A DNA stretch of 28,053 bases from Euglena gracilis (Eukaryota; Euglenozoa; Euglenophyceae; Euglenales; Euglenaceae): NCBI GenBank assembly GCA_900893395.1, contig CAAHFI010293999.1:1-28053 (forward strand), written 5' to 3'. Positions 18,900 to 28,053 of this stretch are shown here, piece by piece. Made by a program: the position numbers and the translations under genes. How positions within the stretch are numbered: the stretch's first letter is position 1; each line of letters opens with the position of its first letter. Below the pieces are notes generated by a model. The model was not told the origin of the DNA and searched no databases. It saw only the letters and a list, made by a program, of their open reading frames with translations.

Positions 18900-20445
18900 A
18901 TGGTTGACAAAAAATGCCCCCACAACATGTCGACTAATCAGGGATGGCATTCAACCCCCCTGGGTCAGCCCACCAAAATTGTCCACCCACCCAAAGATCA
19001 GAGCAAATTTGAACCTAACCCAAGCAGAAAAAATACTGCTGGATTACAAAAAATCTGGATCCGTAAAGAGGGTGAGGGATTCAACCACCCAGCACCTGAT
19101 CCCCTGGTTTCTGATTTCAAAACCAGAGGGGGGCAGCCAAAATGGAGATTAATAAGGATTGCAGGGAGTTAAATCAAAGGTTCCAAGTGAAAGCTTTCAA
19201 GCTGGATCACATCCAGCACATTTTTCTAGTTTTGGAAAAAGGCCACTGGGCAGCAAAAATAGACCTAAAGGATGCTTACTTCCACATCCCAGTAAGCCAG
19301 GCCTTCAGCCCTTTCTAAGACAACAGGTGGGTGGGGCCGACCTGGGAATTCCATGCAGGCTGCTTTGGCCTGAATGTAATGCCCCAAATTTTATGTCAGT
19401 AATGAAGACTTTCGAAAAAAGTGTGGAGAAAAAGGGGCATCCAGGTATTTATTTACCTGGACCACTTTTTACTGGTGGCCCCAACACAAAACATCTTGCA
19501 AAAATCATCTGACACAGTGGTCAGGGATTTAATCCAATCAGGATTCAAAATCAATGTAAAAAAGTCCACCCTACAGCCCACTCAAATCGTAAATCATCTT
19601 GGATTTCAGCTAAACTTCCAAGAGGGAAAATTACAGGTGCCCCCCCAGAAAATAAAAACAGCAAAAAAGGAGCTGGGAAAAATGGTGAAAAAAGATTTTA
19701 TGTCAAAAAGGCAACTGGCTGCACATTTTAGGCCAAATCAGATGCAATCTAATGGCCCTGCCCTTTCTAAGGGCCTTTACGGATGCCCTGGCAAATTTTT
19801 TGGTGGAAAATTCCACAGCCCCTAAGACTCAAAACACCCCATTTCCCAAAGAATAAAGACCAATTAAGGGAATTAAGGGAAATAAAAATTCTGCTGGACA
19901 CCTGGGGAGGCAGACCCTTCCCCCAAGGTACAACCAGGGAGTTGCACTCAGACAGCAGTGCCCATGCCTGGGGGGAGGGGCTGGACATTCGAACAGGAAA
20001 AATTGTGCAGGAATTTTGGAGAGAAAACTCCATTTTGCACATAAATGTCAAAGAATTAAGTGCAGCAATAAGCACAGTTCAAAGCCTCAGCCAGCCAGGG
20101 GAAACTGTGTCTCTATCTGTAGACAATCAAGTAATTTACTATTACTTAACAAAAGGGGAGGGCAGAAAAGACCCCCTCAATTCCATGCTGAGACCCTTCT
20201 TCAAATGGTGCATGGAACACAACATAAAGCTGCAAGTAAAGTGGGTACCCTCAAAAGAATGCCTGGCAGACCCCATAAGCAGGTGGGAAATGGACAAGGG
20301 GGATTACTCACTGGACCCCCAGCTTTTTCAATGGCTGAGGCAGCGGCTCAAAAATTACATCAGCCTAAAAACAGACCTTTTTCCCTCACCAGGCAACAAA
20401 AAACTGCCACAATTTGTGGCCAGGTGGCCCCACTGGGGAGCCACA
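18900..20445 (+). pseudogene. Reverse transcriptase / RNase H region of DIRS copy B
   Basis: Reverse transcriptase signatures run from LIRDGIQPPW (about 18935) through KLDHIQHIFLVLEKGHWAAK (about 19198-19257), KIDLKDAYFHIP (about 19255-19290) and the VFIYLD block (about 19441). RNase H follows with HSDSSAHAWG (about 19945), NVKELSAAIS (about 20045), VDNQVIYYYL (about 20120) and VKWVPSKECLADPIS (about 20235-20280). The LADPISRWEMDKGDYSLDP ending and the DLFPSPGN/LPQFVARW tail are typical of DIRS-group polyproteins and rule out Ty3, copia and LINE enzymes. The RNase H part is the best-preserved coding stretch in the window. Broken fossil overall. Confidence 0.88.
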
Positions 20446-20450
20446 GCAGT

Positions 20451-20734
20451 TGTGAGCGCTGGCCAGTTGGAGATTTATTTTGGTAAGAGTTGCCAGCAGA
20501 AATTAGGCATTGCCTCACAGAGATTTTGGGGAATTACATTTTCACAGGCAAGCTGGAAAACAGTGTACAAGTTGCGTGGGACTCTGAACTGGATTCAAAG
20601 TATCAAGTCTTGTCTTCTGGGGTGCTGTGTGGGGAAGTTTGGGAAGAAGACCCCTGAAGGCTGAAAAGTTGGAATTGGCCAGAAGTCTGATGTGGTGAAA
20701 TTATCTGGACACACTGGACCATCCCCAACTTGCA
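20451..20734 (+). repeat. 5' LTR of the TRIM-like element
   Basis: Starts TGTGAGCG directly after the RNase H tail of copy B and ends ACTTGCA. The RNase H reading frame happens to run through most of it, but the residues encoded after the junction do not resemble any DIRS protein, so that extension is fortuitous. A tRNA primer site is not evident after the LTR. Confidence 0.7.
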
Positions 20735-21819
20735 CAAACTTGTACGAGCTTTGCAGTGCAGAAAAGCCCCGTACAAACGTACCTGTGGAGTCGGGGACAC
20801 TCAGAAGTGAAATTGCATGGAAGTTGCGGGCCAGCTCAGCAGCAGAAGGCAGACATGGCAGAGGAAGACACCAGTTGCACACAGTGAGATGCTGTGTTGG
20901 GCCACCATGATCAACTCTCCAGATCAAGCTAGCAGCGGGTGATCCTGGAGTTGGTGCTGCTGTGGGTCTTGGTTGGAGCCTGGGCTGAAGGGCAGACGAA
21001 TCTCAATCACAGCCCGCCATCATCATCATAATCTATCTCCATCTCCAAAATGTCTGTCAAGATGTCATTTCAGGGTCAAGTTCTAGTCAAGGTGTCAAGT
21101 TCAAGTTCAAGATCCCAAGGAATCTGTGGTGGAAGAAAGTTATCATGTCAAGATTTCAATTTCCCAAGGTCAATCTATGAAGGAGCTCTGTCATCATTTT
21201 CAAGTTTTCAAGTTCCCAAGGTCAATCTGTGGAGGATCCGAGGTGTGATGTTCAAGATTACAAGTTTCCAAGTTCAAGATGTCAAGTTTCAACGTCATTG
21301 GTCAAGTTCCACCTGGAGATTTCGGCGCGAGGAGCCTGACCTCGTAAAAAAAAGTGATCAGGGTTGTGCAACAGCCCTACAAATGCACATCTGGTGACCA
21401 TCTTCGAGTTCGTCTGCCTGTTGCTGCTGTGATGGCTGTGGTGTGTGCCGCCTCCCCGTTCGGTGCTGGGCCGCTTCAAGGGGGCTCTGCTCCGGTTTGG
21501 CTCGGCGGGGGTCGCCGAAGCCCCGGCTGGACCCCATGGGGGGTCATGTTGTACGGGGTAGGTTGTACGACATGGCTCTCTAAGGTGGAAAGGCTGGAGT
21601 GGAGGTAGGCGGGCCCCACATGGTATTTATCTGTGGATTTGGACATTTTTACGATTATCTGTGGATTCGAAGATTTTACGATTTAAATTCGAGAACCGCC
21701 ATTCGCCACTTTGCAATGTCGCTGTTGCGTGTGTGTGTGTGTGTTGAATTTTCATCTCCTGCCAGCACATTTTTTACTGACGTTTTGGACAATTGCTTGG
21801 CAATTGTTTTGGGAAGGGG
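20735..21819. other. Interior of the TRIM-like element, including a degenerate tandem repeat and a purine tract
   Basis: No gene recognised. At about 21113-21290 the phrase CCCAAGG(TCA)ATCT(G/A)TG recurs three times at 55-60 base spacing, among many CAAGTT and TCAAG words, giving a degenerate minisatellite. A short GT run lies at 21729-21743. The last nine bases (21811-21819, GGGAAGGGG) are the presumed polypurine tract that would prime plus-strand synthesis. Confidence 0.55.
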
Positions 21820-22106
21820 TGTGAGCGCTGGCCAGATTGGAGATTTATTTTGGTAAGAGATGCCAGCAGAAATTAGGCATTGCCTCACAGAGATTTTGGG
21901 AATTACATTTTTCACAGGCAAGCTGGCAAACAGTCTACAAGTTTGCGTGGGACTCTGAACTGGATTAAAAGTATCAAGTCTTGTCTTCTGGGGTGCTGTG
22001 TGGGGAAGTTTGGGAAGAAGACCCCTGAAGGCTGAAAAGTTGGAATTGGCCAGAAGTCTGATGTGGTGAAATTATCTGGACACACTGGACCATCCCCCAA
22101 CTTGCA
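21820..22106 (+). repeat. 3' LTR of the TRIM-like element
   Basis: Matches 20451-20734 along its whole length. It is preceded by the purine tract and followed by AAAGGAGGGG. The last 45 bases also occur inverted at 22374-22418. Confidence 0.75.
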
Positions 22107-22440
22107 AAAGGAGGGGCCACCTGGGGGGTGGCATTTTTTCCCCCCTGCAATTGGTGAACGTACCCGTGTAGGGGGTGATTTTCAGGCAGGGGTCCCTGGA
22201 ACTTCCATTTTATTAACTGGGGCCACCATGTGGCTGAATCCCAGAAGGGGGTGACCATCAAAACTTCGGCCTGTGGAAACCTTTTAATCTCGGGAGAAAA
22301 TTTGGATTACAGACCGGGGGGTTTGCATAAAGATCTCCCATGTTGTCCAGTGGACATTGTAATGTATCCACTGTGCAAGTTGGGGGATGGTCCAGTGTGT
22401 CCAGAAATTTCACCTTGTCACCTTGTCAAAAAAATGTTGT
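22107..22440. other. Possible continuation of DIRS copy B, with an inverted LTR-end fragment at 22374-22418
   Basis: On the + strand a short open stretch (about 22107-22254) gives a peptide with GPPGGWHFFPPA and ILLTGATMWLNP. It could be the region that follows RNase H in DIRS polyproteins, but the resemblance is weak. At 22374-22418 about 45 bases are the reverse complement of the last 45 bases of the TRIM-like LTR (22062-22106), diverging at the far end. No recombinase is found downstream. Confidence 0.35.
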
Positions 22441-23742
22441 AATTGTGATGCCTGACCCTGGGTTTCAGTTCCTCGGGCCCGGCACCCTTTGCGTAGGATC
22501 TTTTACCCTGCCCAGGGTGTTTTCAATTCCCCTCGCGGCTTGTTTTAAAAATTGCATTTTTCTTGTTTTTGGTGGGTTTTTGGGGTGAAAACAGGTTGGT
22601 TGGTTGGCTCACACCTTTTCCTTTGATAAAAAAAAAACCACTGCACAATGCAAGCAACTCAGCCAATCCACAGTATCGGTCCAAATTCCAAAGTACGAAA
22701 TGAATGATAATTGTTGCCAATTGCCACCAAGATAATTGGATACTTGACTTGAAACAGACAAAAAAACGGACAAAGACAGAGCCCTGTGCAAACAGATAGG
22801 GTCAGCAATGCTAAATCCTAATAAGATTTTCCTAATCCTAACTGCAGAGTCATCAGGTTGGGTTGGGTTAGCTTATGTTGTTTTGGGCACTCAGCACCCT
22901 GACTCACACTCCCCTTCCGAAGGAGTTGTTTACAACTCTTCACGACTCCAACAGGAAGGGTGCGGAGTGCACTCGTTGTGAGGAGGGGCGAGCGAGGGGA
23001 CCGTTGTGGTTCAGGGTCCCCCCTCAGGGGGCTGTGCCGTTCAGTTCTTTTTCTGTCAGGGGGCTGAGTCAAATGTGCTTCTTGGGGTTGGGTCCTTGCG
23101 GGTTTTGGTGTGTTGCCCCCCCCCCCGGCCCGCCAAGGGCTGTTTGTCGTTGGGAGGTCCAGCTGGGGTCTTCCAGCCCCCCCCCCAGGCCAAGCGGTCA
23201 GGCTCCAGCCGGGGACCAATTTTTATAATAATCAGGTGAAGGCTGGGTTTCGGTAAAAAATCAGGCTGGGTCAAGGTCAATGTTTTTTTTGTATTTTTTG
23301 CTGTTTTTCTGGGGGTAGGCTGGTTTGTGCGAGGTCAGGTACTGTGGAGGGTCCCCCCCCAGGTCTGTGGCCCGGGGTCGGCCAGGTCCGAGTTTTTGGT
23401 CAAAGTCAGGTTCCCCTTCCACCGTTTGCCCAGTTTGGCTGGCTGCTACGGTTGGGGTTGGGGGCTGTGTTTTTTTTTTACAGGTAGTCTGGCCAAGTCC
23501 GGGGGGGGGGAAGGTTCGTTCTTCACGGGGGGGTCCCAACCCACAACAACAACGATGAAGAATTGAGGAATGGATTGATTGGCAGAAGAGAGGTGCTTGA
23601 GGTCAGTCAATTCGGGTCGGGTCGGGTCTTGTACAGTCTGGAGGGCTGGTTCGAGTTGTGCTGGCCAGCGGTTCAGGTTCAGGTGGGCTGGCCAGGGGGG
23701 CTGCCAGGCCCGTTTTTGTCGTTTTGAGTCGGGCAGGTTTTG
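22441..23742. other. No gene recognised; G-run-rich DNA
   Basis: About 1.3 kb without a recognisable gene. The + strand becomes rich in G runs and T from about 22980 on, the mirror of the C-run bias further left. The 3' LTR of the - strand chromovirus should lie somewhere here or further left, but without its 5' partner in the window I cannot place it. Confidence 0.4.
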
Positions 23743-24466
23743 TCAGTGGTGTACAGGTTCATGTCGGACTTGGGTGTGCAGCTTGAGAATTCGGTCATGG
23801 TTGTAAATCAGGTCGGAAGTTCGGTCGTGAAGCCATTTCAGGTTTGTGAAATGTTTTCGGGTCCCACCGCAAGGCTCTGAGTATACAGGCGGGGCCCGTG
23901 GGGGCACCCGCGCCTTGCAGGGGGGGTCACCCGTCACAGGTCCAGCAGCTCCGCTACCCACCACTGTTTCCTGGGAGGTTGTCGTCGGTGGGGGGCTTGA
24001 GCTGCGGTGAGGGGGTCGTGGACTGCGGGGGGGTGTTTCCGGGGGGCTGTCCAGGGGCAGCGAAACTCCCCGAAAACTGCCCGGGCTGGAGCACACTGAG
24101 CGTCTCCGCCGCCGCGGAGGGCTTGGTGGCTCCGGCTGTGGGGGTTCGGGCTGGGGCTTCGCTGTGGGGGTGGCTGTGGGGGCTCTTGAGGGTGTTGAGG
24201 TGAGGGTTGTCGTGAGGGTTGGTGTGGAGGTGGGGGGCGGTATGGTGGTGGGGGTGACCTCGTTTGAGTTGGTGTTGAAGTTCGGAGGCATAAGGGGGAG
24301 GGAAGTTGAGCCTCAAGGGCACGTAGGGGTGGGGGTAGTATGGTGGGGATGGTGAAGGGGGCTGGTCGAGGTTGGTGTGGGTGGTAGGGTTGGGGTTGGC
24401 GACGGGGTCGTTGGGGGTGGCGACGTGGCGGCATCTGTGAGGGACTGCAGGGGTATGCGACATGTG
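23743..24466 (-). other. Proline-rich open stretch downstream of the chromovirus chromodomain
   Basis: On the - strand all three frames are largely open for about 500 bases and translate to proline-, threonine-, serine- and arginine-rich sequence (for example runs of PTST and PPRRRRR). The + strand is correspondingly G-rich, with GGGG-spaced tracts. It may be a 3' coding or untranslated part of the chromovirus or plain low-complexity DNA. No named domain is present. It directly follows the end of the integrase/chromodomain region. Confidence 0.4.
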
Positions 24467-24519
24467 TCACTCCATCCCATCAAGCAACTCTCTCACATCC
24501 ACAGCCAGGTCCCGTTCCT

Positions 24520-24673
24520 TGCAATATTGAACCACATCTTTGTTTGTTCGGAGGAAGAAGTGGTTCAGTGGTTCCCACTGAGTGTCGGATGGGTCCCAGT
24601 TTTTCCACTGAATCAAAAATTGAAGTTTTCCGTCTTTTCTACGGTGGTTCAGCACTCTTTCAACCTCCCACTC
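24520..24673 (-). pseudogene. Chromodomain at the integrase C-terminus
   Basis: EWEVERVLNHRRKDGKLQFL, then IQWKNWDPSDTQWEPLNHF, has the chromodomain core: an E-V-E-x-V-L strand, the aromatic Y/F-L-I-Q-W-K-x-W block and the W-E-P-x-x-H/N-F helix start. In chromoviruses this domain binds histone marks (often H3K9 methylation) and steers integration to heterochromatin. The preceding module (about 24900-24800) has YDKLEPKWKGPAVVLERVG, a GPY-type motif. The domain itself reads through without a break. Confidence 0.9.
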
Positions 24674-25059
24674 GTCAGGGCCGACTCCAACTCCTGTGCC
24701 TTGCCCGACCAAAAATAGAGAGGGACAGGGGTCGTGCTGTAGAGGTCCTCCACGTGGGGTTTGAGTTGTGAACGGTGGGCGGTTGTCGGTTTCCAGGTCG
24801 TAGTTCAACCACGTAGGAGTGCTGTCCAACCCTTTCCAACACCACTGCAGGTCCTTTCCACTTCGGTTCGAGTTTGTCGTACGAGGTTGTCTTTCGGGTT
24901 GATACCAGACTTTCGAGCCGATTTCCCAAGCAGGTGGTTCTCTGCGGTTTTTGTTCACCGTTTCAGCCCGTTCACGCTGTTTTTCGTTCAGACCAGGCTT
25001 AACCACTGGTCTTGTTCTTTCATCCTGTCCATGAACGTTGAGGCCCCTTCCGCTTCCAT

Positions 25060-25870
25060 TTTTGGTTGGTATGGCAATCCCGCCAACGGTCTGTGCCTGC
25101 CAAACACAATTTCGTATGGTGACAAACCGGTTTCACCTGGGACGTCGTGTAGGGCCCTCAAGGCGTTCGGTAGGAGTTCAACCCAGGGTACCCCTTTTTC
25201 AACAGCCAGTTTTGCCAGATTTCGGAAGACTTGTTGGCCTGCAACCTCAGCCCGTCCGTTTGCTTGGTGGTGGTATGCCTGCCCGTACGCCACACGGACC
25301 CCGTGGGCAGCACACAACGTTTTCCACAAACCGGCTGTGAATGGGAGCCCCGGTCGGACCTCACCACCGAGGGTATCCCAAACATTCCCATTGTTTGAAT
25401 ATTTCTTTCCCAAACCTTTTCTGCTGTGAGTCCCTTCGCCAGGTGGGGAGTTGCAACCATCCACCCACTTAGCCTGTCCACACACAACGCCAGCGTGTCG
25501 TATTTTTTTCCTTCAAAAGTCGTTTCAGGTAGTGAGAACAAGTCGGTAGCAACACTGTCCAGAGGTGTGCAGGAACTGGTGTCGGTTCAATGGGACACTT
25601 GTATGGTAGGTGGCTGGGTTCTGTTGCTTGGCAGGTTTCACACATGGTCATCATTTTGCCTGTCAGTTTTTTTGCATCCTGGTGGTCCGCAAACGCAAAC
25701 CACCTCCCATCTGGTCCCACAGTCGGGCTGACCCCGGGTGCCCGGCTGTTTCGTGATGTTCCCGAATTACGTTTCCAGTCAACCCACTTGGTACACACAG
25801 GAGACCATTTTTGTAGAGTCTGCCGTTGTCGAATCTGTACCCGTCAGGCCAGTTTTTAAACCCCGTTTCC
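25060..25870 (-). pseudogene. Chromovirus DDE integrase region
   Basis: The N-terminal zinc domain is marked by REHHETAGHPGSARLWDQM (two histidines, about 25770-25715) and CETCQATEPSHLPYKCP (two cysteines, about 25645-25590). The catalytic core has YDTLALCVDRLSGWMV near 25510-25460 (first aspartate), VVRSDRGSH near 25370-25340 (second aspartate), and YHHQANGRAEVAGQQ near 25275-25235 (glutamate), followed by LPNALRALHDVPGETGLSPY. HHCC plus D,D,E with the HxQxNGRAE context is the Ty3/gypsy integrase pattern. It joins element cDNA to host DNA. Broken copy. Confidence 0.9.
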
Positions 25871-25999
25871 TTCAGGTCCTTGAGCACTGGTCCCCACCTT
25901 GGGCAACTTTCGTACTCGTTCTTCCATTCCCTGTCCATCACCCTTTCGGTTCCCCCTTTTGAAGCTCCGGGGCGTGCACGCACTCCCCTTGATGGAGGT

Positions 26000-26570
26000 C
26001 CAACGGGTGTCCCCGTTGAGGATGACGCACCTGGCGCGTCCTGTTGTTTCGTTGAGTCTGTTGTTGATAGGGGTTCCACAGGGTCCTCTTCCAGGGGTCT
26101 TCGCCTTGGTGGGTCTTCCTCAGTGGATGTCCCTCGGCCTTTTTTGAATTTTCTGGGGTTTTGTTTTTTGGTTGGTCTGGTCGGATCAGGTTCCCTGCCT
26201 CATCCGTGGTCTCCCTTGCCTCAGCCAGTTTTTTGCTTGGTTCCACCACAGTCGTTTCCTTCACAATCCATTTCTTTGACGTTTTTGCAGGTTTTTGAGG
26301 TGTTTTTTGAAATTTGTTGAGGGGTGTCACCGTTTTCCGTTGAACCAGGCACTGTGGGCGAATCTTCACCCGTTTTGGCTCCCCCCTTGTTGTGACGGCC
26401 ACAGTGACGGGTTCTTGAAGTTGTTTTTGTGCCTGTGTCAGGTCTGCCACGTTGATCACCATACAAGTTTTCTGTTCCTTTTCCTCCTGTTTGATGATTT
26501 CTTTCATGAGTCGGTCGTCCTCCTCACTCCCGTGGATACTCACGTCGGCGAATGCCTGTGAGGCGGGGTA
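26000..26570 (-). pseudogene. Long charged linker between RNase H and integrase of the chromovirus
   Basis: After the RNase H end comes LSRWAYPASQAFADVSIHGS and then about 190 residues rich in K, E, T, P and Q without a named domain. A linker of this length and charge is longer than in the compact yeast-type elements. The WAYPAS...HGS phrase looks conserved-type, and I half-recall it from algal or protist Ty3 elements but cannot confirm this. It may be a spacer or a host-contact region. Confidence 0.6.
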
Positions 26571-26579
26571 GGCCCACCT

Positions 26580-26950
26580 ACTCAAGCATCGGCGACCGTG
26601 TTGTCTTTGCCAGGTACGTATGCAACGGTTATGTCGAACCGCGAAAGCAGTTCGTGCCACCTAGCCCTACGTCCAGCTGGTCCACTGGGGGTGTCCAGCG
26701 CCTCCGTTGCCCATGCCTCAATGGACTTGTGGTCCGTCAACACCAGTACCGGTTGCATTCCTATCCAGGAAGCCCATTTTTGCAGGGCCAGGATCACTGC
26801 GTAGGTCTCCTTCTCCCTAGGAGACCACGAGCGAACCTGCCCAGGTGTCAGTTTTCGTGAACAGAAAGCTACGGGTACTGTTTTTTGGTCATGGCTGTTG
26901 TTGGGTCTGGTTTTCTGCAGTGTCCTCCGCAAATTGTTCCAGAGCCGCAC
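26580..26950 (-). pseudogene. Chromovirus RNase H region
   Basis: PVAFCSRKLTPGQVRSWSPR with the following KETYAVILALQKWASWI and VLTDHKSIEAW is the Ty3/gypsy RNase H pattern (CFxSRKLxPAExxYxxxxxELLAIV / VxTDHxSLxY). RFDITVAYVPGKDNTVADALSR, whose end overlaps the linker, is the usual finish. It removes the RNA strand during element replication. It sits between reverse transcriptase and the linker as expected. Confidence 0.9.
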
Positions 26951-27099
26951 CTACGGCTCTGCCACTTGCATCCACCCTGAGTATGAACGGTTTGTCTGGG
27001 TTCACTGTTTGCAGTTTCAGGCTTCCGAGCAGTTTTTCTTTGATGGTCTGGAAGCTGTTCTTTCTTTTTCACCGAAAAACACAGGTGTCAGGCTTCCTT

Positions 27100-28042
27100 T
27101 CTTCCTTGTCCCTTTTTCACTTTCAGTTTTTCCATCAGGTCTGCAGCCAATTCCGCATACCCTGGGATGTATGAGGCGTAGTAGTTTGTGAATCCCAGGA
27201 ATGCCCGCAGGGCTGTGACCGTTTTGGTTCCTCCCATTTTTCCAAGGCCATCAGTTTCCCAGGTGCTGGTTTCGTTGTCCACCACCAGCACGTGTCCACA
27301 GAATTCCACCTCTTTCACGAAAAATTTGCATTTCTTGATGTCTGCCACGTGCTGCTGTTTTTTCAGTGCCTCCATCACCCTTCTGATGTCCTTGTCGTGT
27401 TGTTCGAGGGTTTTTTCTTCAGTTCCCTGCCACATGGTTCCTACGATGATGTCGTCCACGTAGGGGTTTGCAATGTCTGTACCTCCTCCAGGCTGTACTC
27501 GATCACCCTCTGGAAAATCGGTACACCGTTTTTCATTCCCATGACCACCACTCTCCACTGTTTTGTTCCCTTAGGTGTGCTGCAGCAGGTGTAGGGTCTG
27601 GACTCTGTTCTCAGTGGCACCTGGTGGAAGGCGTCTTTCAGGTCCAGTACACTGTACAGGGCCCGTTGTCCTTGTTGAACTAGGATGTCTTCTATCCTAG
27701 GGAGGGGATGGGCGTCTGTGATTGTTGCCTCGTTCAGTGCTCTGAAATCCACCACCCCTCTCCATTTTCCACCTTTTTTGGCCACCACGAACGTGGGGCT
27801 GGACCAGTCACTCCTTCCGTCTTCCACTTTCAGGTCCTAACCCATTCGTCCACCATGTCGATGAGTGCCTGTCGGCGTTCTCCTGTCATGTGGATGGGTC
27901 TTTGCTTTTTCGCCACTGTTCCAGGTTTCAGTTCGATTTTCCATAAACCCAGTGGTCCGCGTTCTGGGGGGTCTGGGTAGATTTTGTCTCGCAAGACCAC
28001 TCCTTCATAGTCCTGCCGCAGTTTTTTCACCAGTTCAGCCAC
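27100..28042 (-). pseudogene. Chromovirus reverse transcriptase region
   Basis: The - strand shows WSSPTFVVAKKGGKWRGVVD followed by FRALNEATI near 27810-27720, SVLDLKDAFHQVPL (first catalytic aspartate) near 27655-27615, NPYVDDIIVG (the YxDD-type active site) near 27480-27450, and FLGFTNYYASYIPGYA, the start of the RT-connection segment typical of Ty3/gypsy (FLGLxxYYRxF), near 27200-27160. The stretch nearest the right edge (28042-27830) carries the N-terminal part, with KIELKPGTVAKKQRPIHMT. The spacing and wording place it in Ty3/gypsy, not copia, BEL or retrovirus. Broken copy. Confidence 0.9.
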
Positions 28043-28053
28043 CTTTTCGCCTT

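Larger units (their letters stand above)
17259..20450 (+). mobile_element. DIRS-like tyrosine-recombinase retroelement, copy B (5' part)
   Basis: A left terminal repeat (about 17259-17395) is followed by a proline-rich ORF1 region (about 17540-18850), reverse transcriptase (about 18900-19800) and RNase H (about 19850-20400). The reverse transcriptase start LIRDGIQPPW and the KIDLKDAYFHIPV motif, and in the RNase H ELHSDSSAHAWGEGL, LSVDNQVIYYYLTKGEG and VKWVPSKECLADPISRWE, are clearer than in A. The DIRS-typical tail DLFPSPGNKKLPQFVARW closes the RNase H near 20435. It is interrupted at 20451 by a small LTR element. No recombinase of this copy is seen in the window. Fewer breaks than A, perhaps five or so. 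It is related to A but clearly diverged, so the two are separate insertions. Confidence 0.85.
20451..22106 (+). mobile_element. TRIM-like miniature LTR element inside DIRS copy B
   Basis: Direct repeats at 20451-20734 (284 bp) and 21820-22106 (287 bp), both starting TGTGAGCG and ending ACTTGCA, bound an interior of 1,085 bp with no coding potential that I can recognise. A purine tract GGGAAGGGG at 21811-21819 sits directly before the second TGTGAG, as a polypurine tract should. By eye the repeats differ by about 4 substitutions and 5 one-base length changes (about 97% identity), making this younger than the 5.1-kb element. No clean target duplication is seen (GCAGT before, AAAGG after). It could alternatively be two solo repeats in tandem, but the purine tract argues for one element. 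Confidence 0.7.
24467..28053 (-). mobile_element. Ty3/gypsy chromovirus, 3' part of pol (runs off the right edge)
   Basis: Read leftwards on the - strand, the order is reverse transcriptase (about 28042-27100), RNase H (about 26950-26580), a long charged linker (about 26570-26000), integrase zinc domain and core (about 25870-25060), GPY-like module (about 24900-24800) and chromodomain (24673-24520). This RT-RNH-IN-chromodomain order defines Ty3/gypsy chromoviruses. Gag, protease and the 5' LTR would lie beyond 28053; no 3' LTR was identified. The copy is broken, with at least half a dozen breaks in the visible part, yet motifs are well preserved, so it is probably not among the oldest. No LTR pair is available to date it. 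Confidence 0.9.

Noticed and set aside
7150-20450. LINE or Penelope assignment of the reverse transcriptases
   Set aside because: The DIRS-style IREG start, DLKDAYFH block, RNase H tail and the tyrosine recombinase with HSTRG all point to the DIRS group.
20451-20664. RNase H open frame of copy B continuing as a real protein tail
   Set aside because: The extension lies wholly in the LTR of the nested element (a direct repeat found again at 21820), so the readthrough is accidental.

Overview
The window looks like an accessory, repeat-filled stretch of a eukaryotic nuclear genome. I found no cellular protein gene, rRNA, tRNA, CRISPR array or bacterial operon. What can be recognised is retroelement sequence: tyrosine-recombinase (DIRS-like) retroelements on the + strand, two LTR elements with no recognisable pol nested in them, and a Ty3/gypsy chromovirus on the - strand that leaves the window at the right edge. 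The host cannot be named. Several DIRS copies plus a chromodomain Ty3 element fits a protist, alga, fungus or invertebrate; a protist or alga is only a guess. Long C or G homopolymers are common throughout.

Left part (1-5990): no convincing coding sequence. It holds a CG-rich block in which the near-palindrome GCGCGTATCGCGC recurs at exact 21-bp spacing (1034, 1055, 1076), and about 3.4 kb (roughly 1150-4560) unusually dense in short perfect hairpins with 5-9 bp stems. A 46-bp tandem duplication and a C-rich, GCG-rich stretch are also here.

Middle (6010-22440): a nest of DIRS-family copies. Element A (about 7150-16872) has the classic plan: left terminal repeat, ORF1 (gag-like), reverse transcriptase/RNase H, tyrosine recombinase, internal complementary region (ICR), inverted right terminal repeat. 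The ICR at 16403-16499 is the reverse complement of A's left outer end joined to the reverse complement of A's right outer end, which sets both termini. Element A is split by a 5.1-kb LTR element (10171-15306) with 577-bp LTRs about 95% identical by eye, TGTCGG/CCGACA ends and a CCTA duplication on both sides. Its 4-kb interior has no recognisable gene, so it looks non-autonomous (LARD-like). Two partial DIRS copies carry recombinase C-termini and ICRs (6010-6660 on +; 16873-17250 on -). A second large copy, B, starts near 17259 and is interrupted at 20451 by a 1.66-kb TRIM-like element (20451-22106) with about 285-bp LTRs and a purine tract before its 3' LTR.

Right part (22441-28053): about 1.3 kb of G-run-rich DNA without a recognised gene, a proline-rich open stretch on the - strand, then the 3' two-thirds of a Ty3/gypsy chromovirus pol on the - strand: RT, RNase H, a long basic linker, integrase and chromodomain. 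All these elements are broken fossils. The relative order of events can be read from the nesting: the DIRS copies are older, the LTR elements inside them younger.
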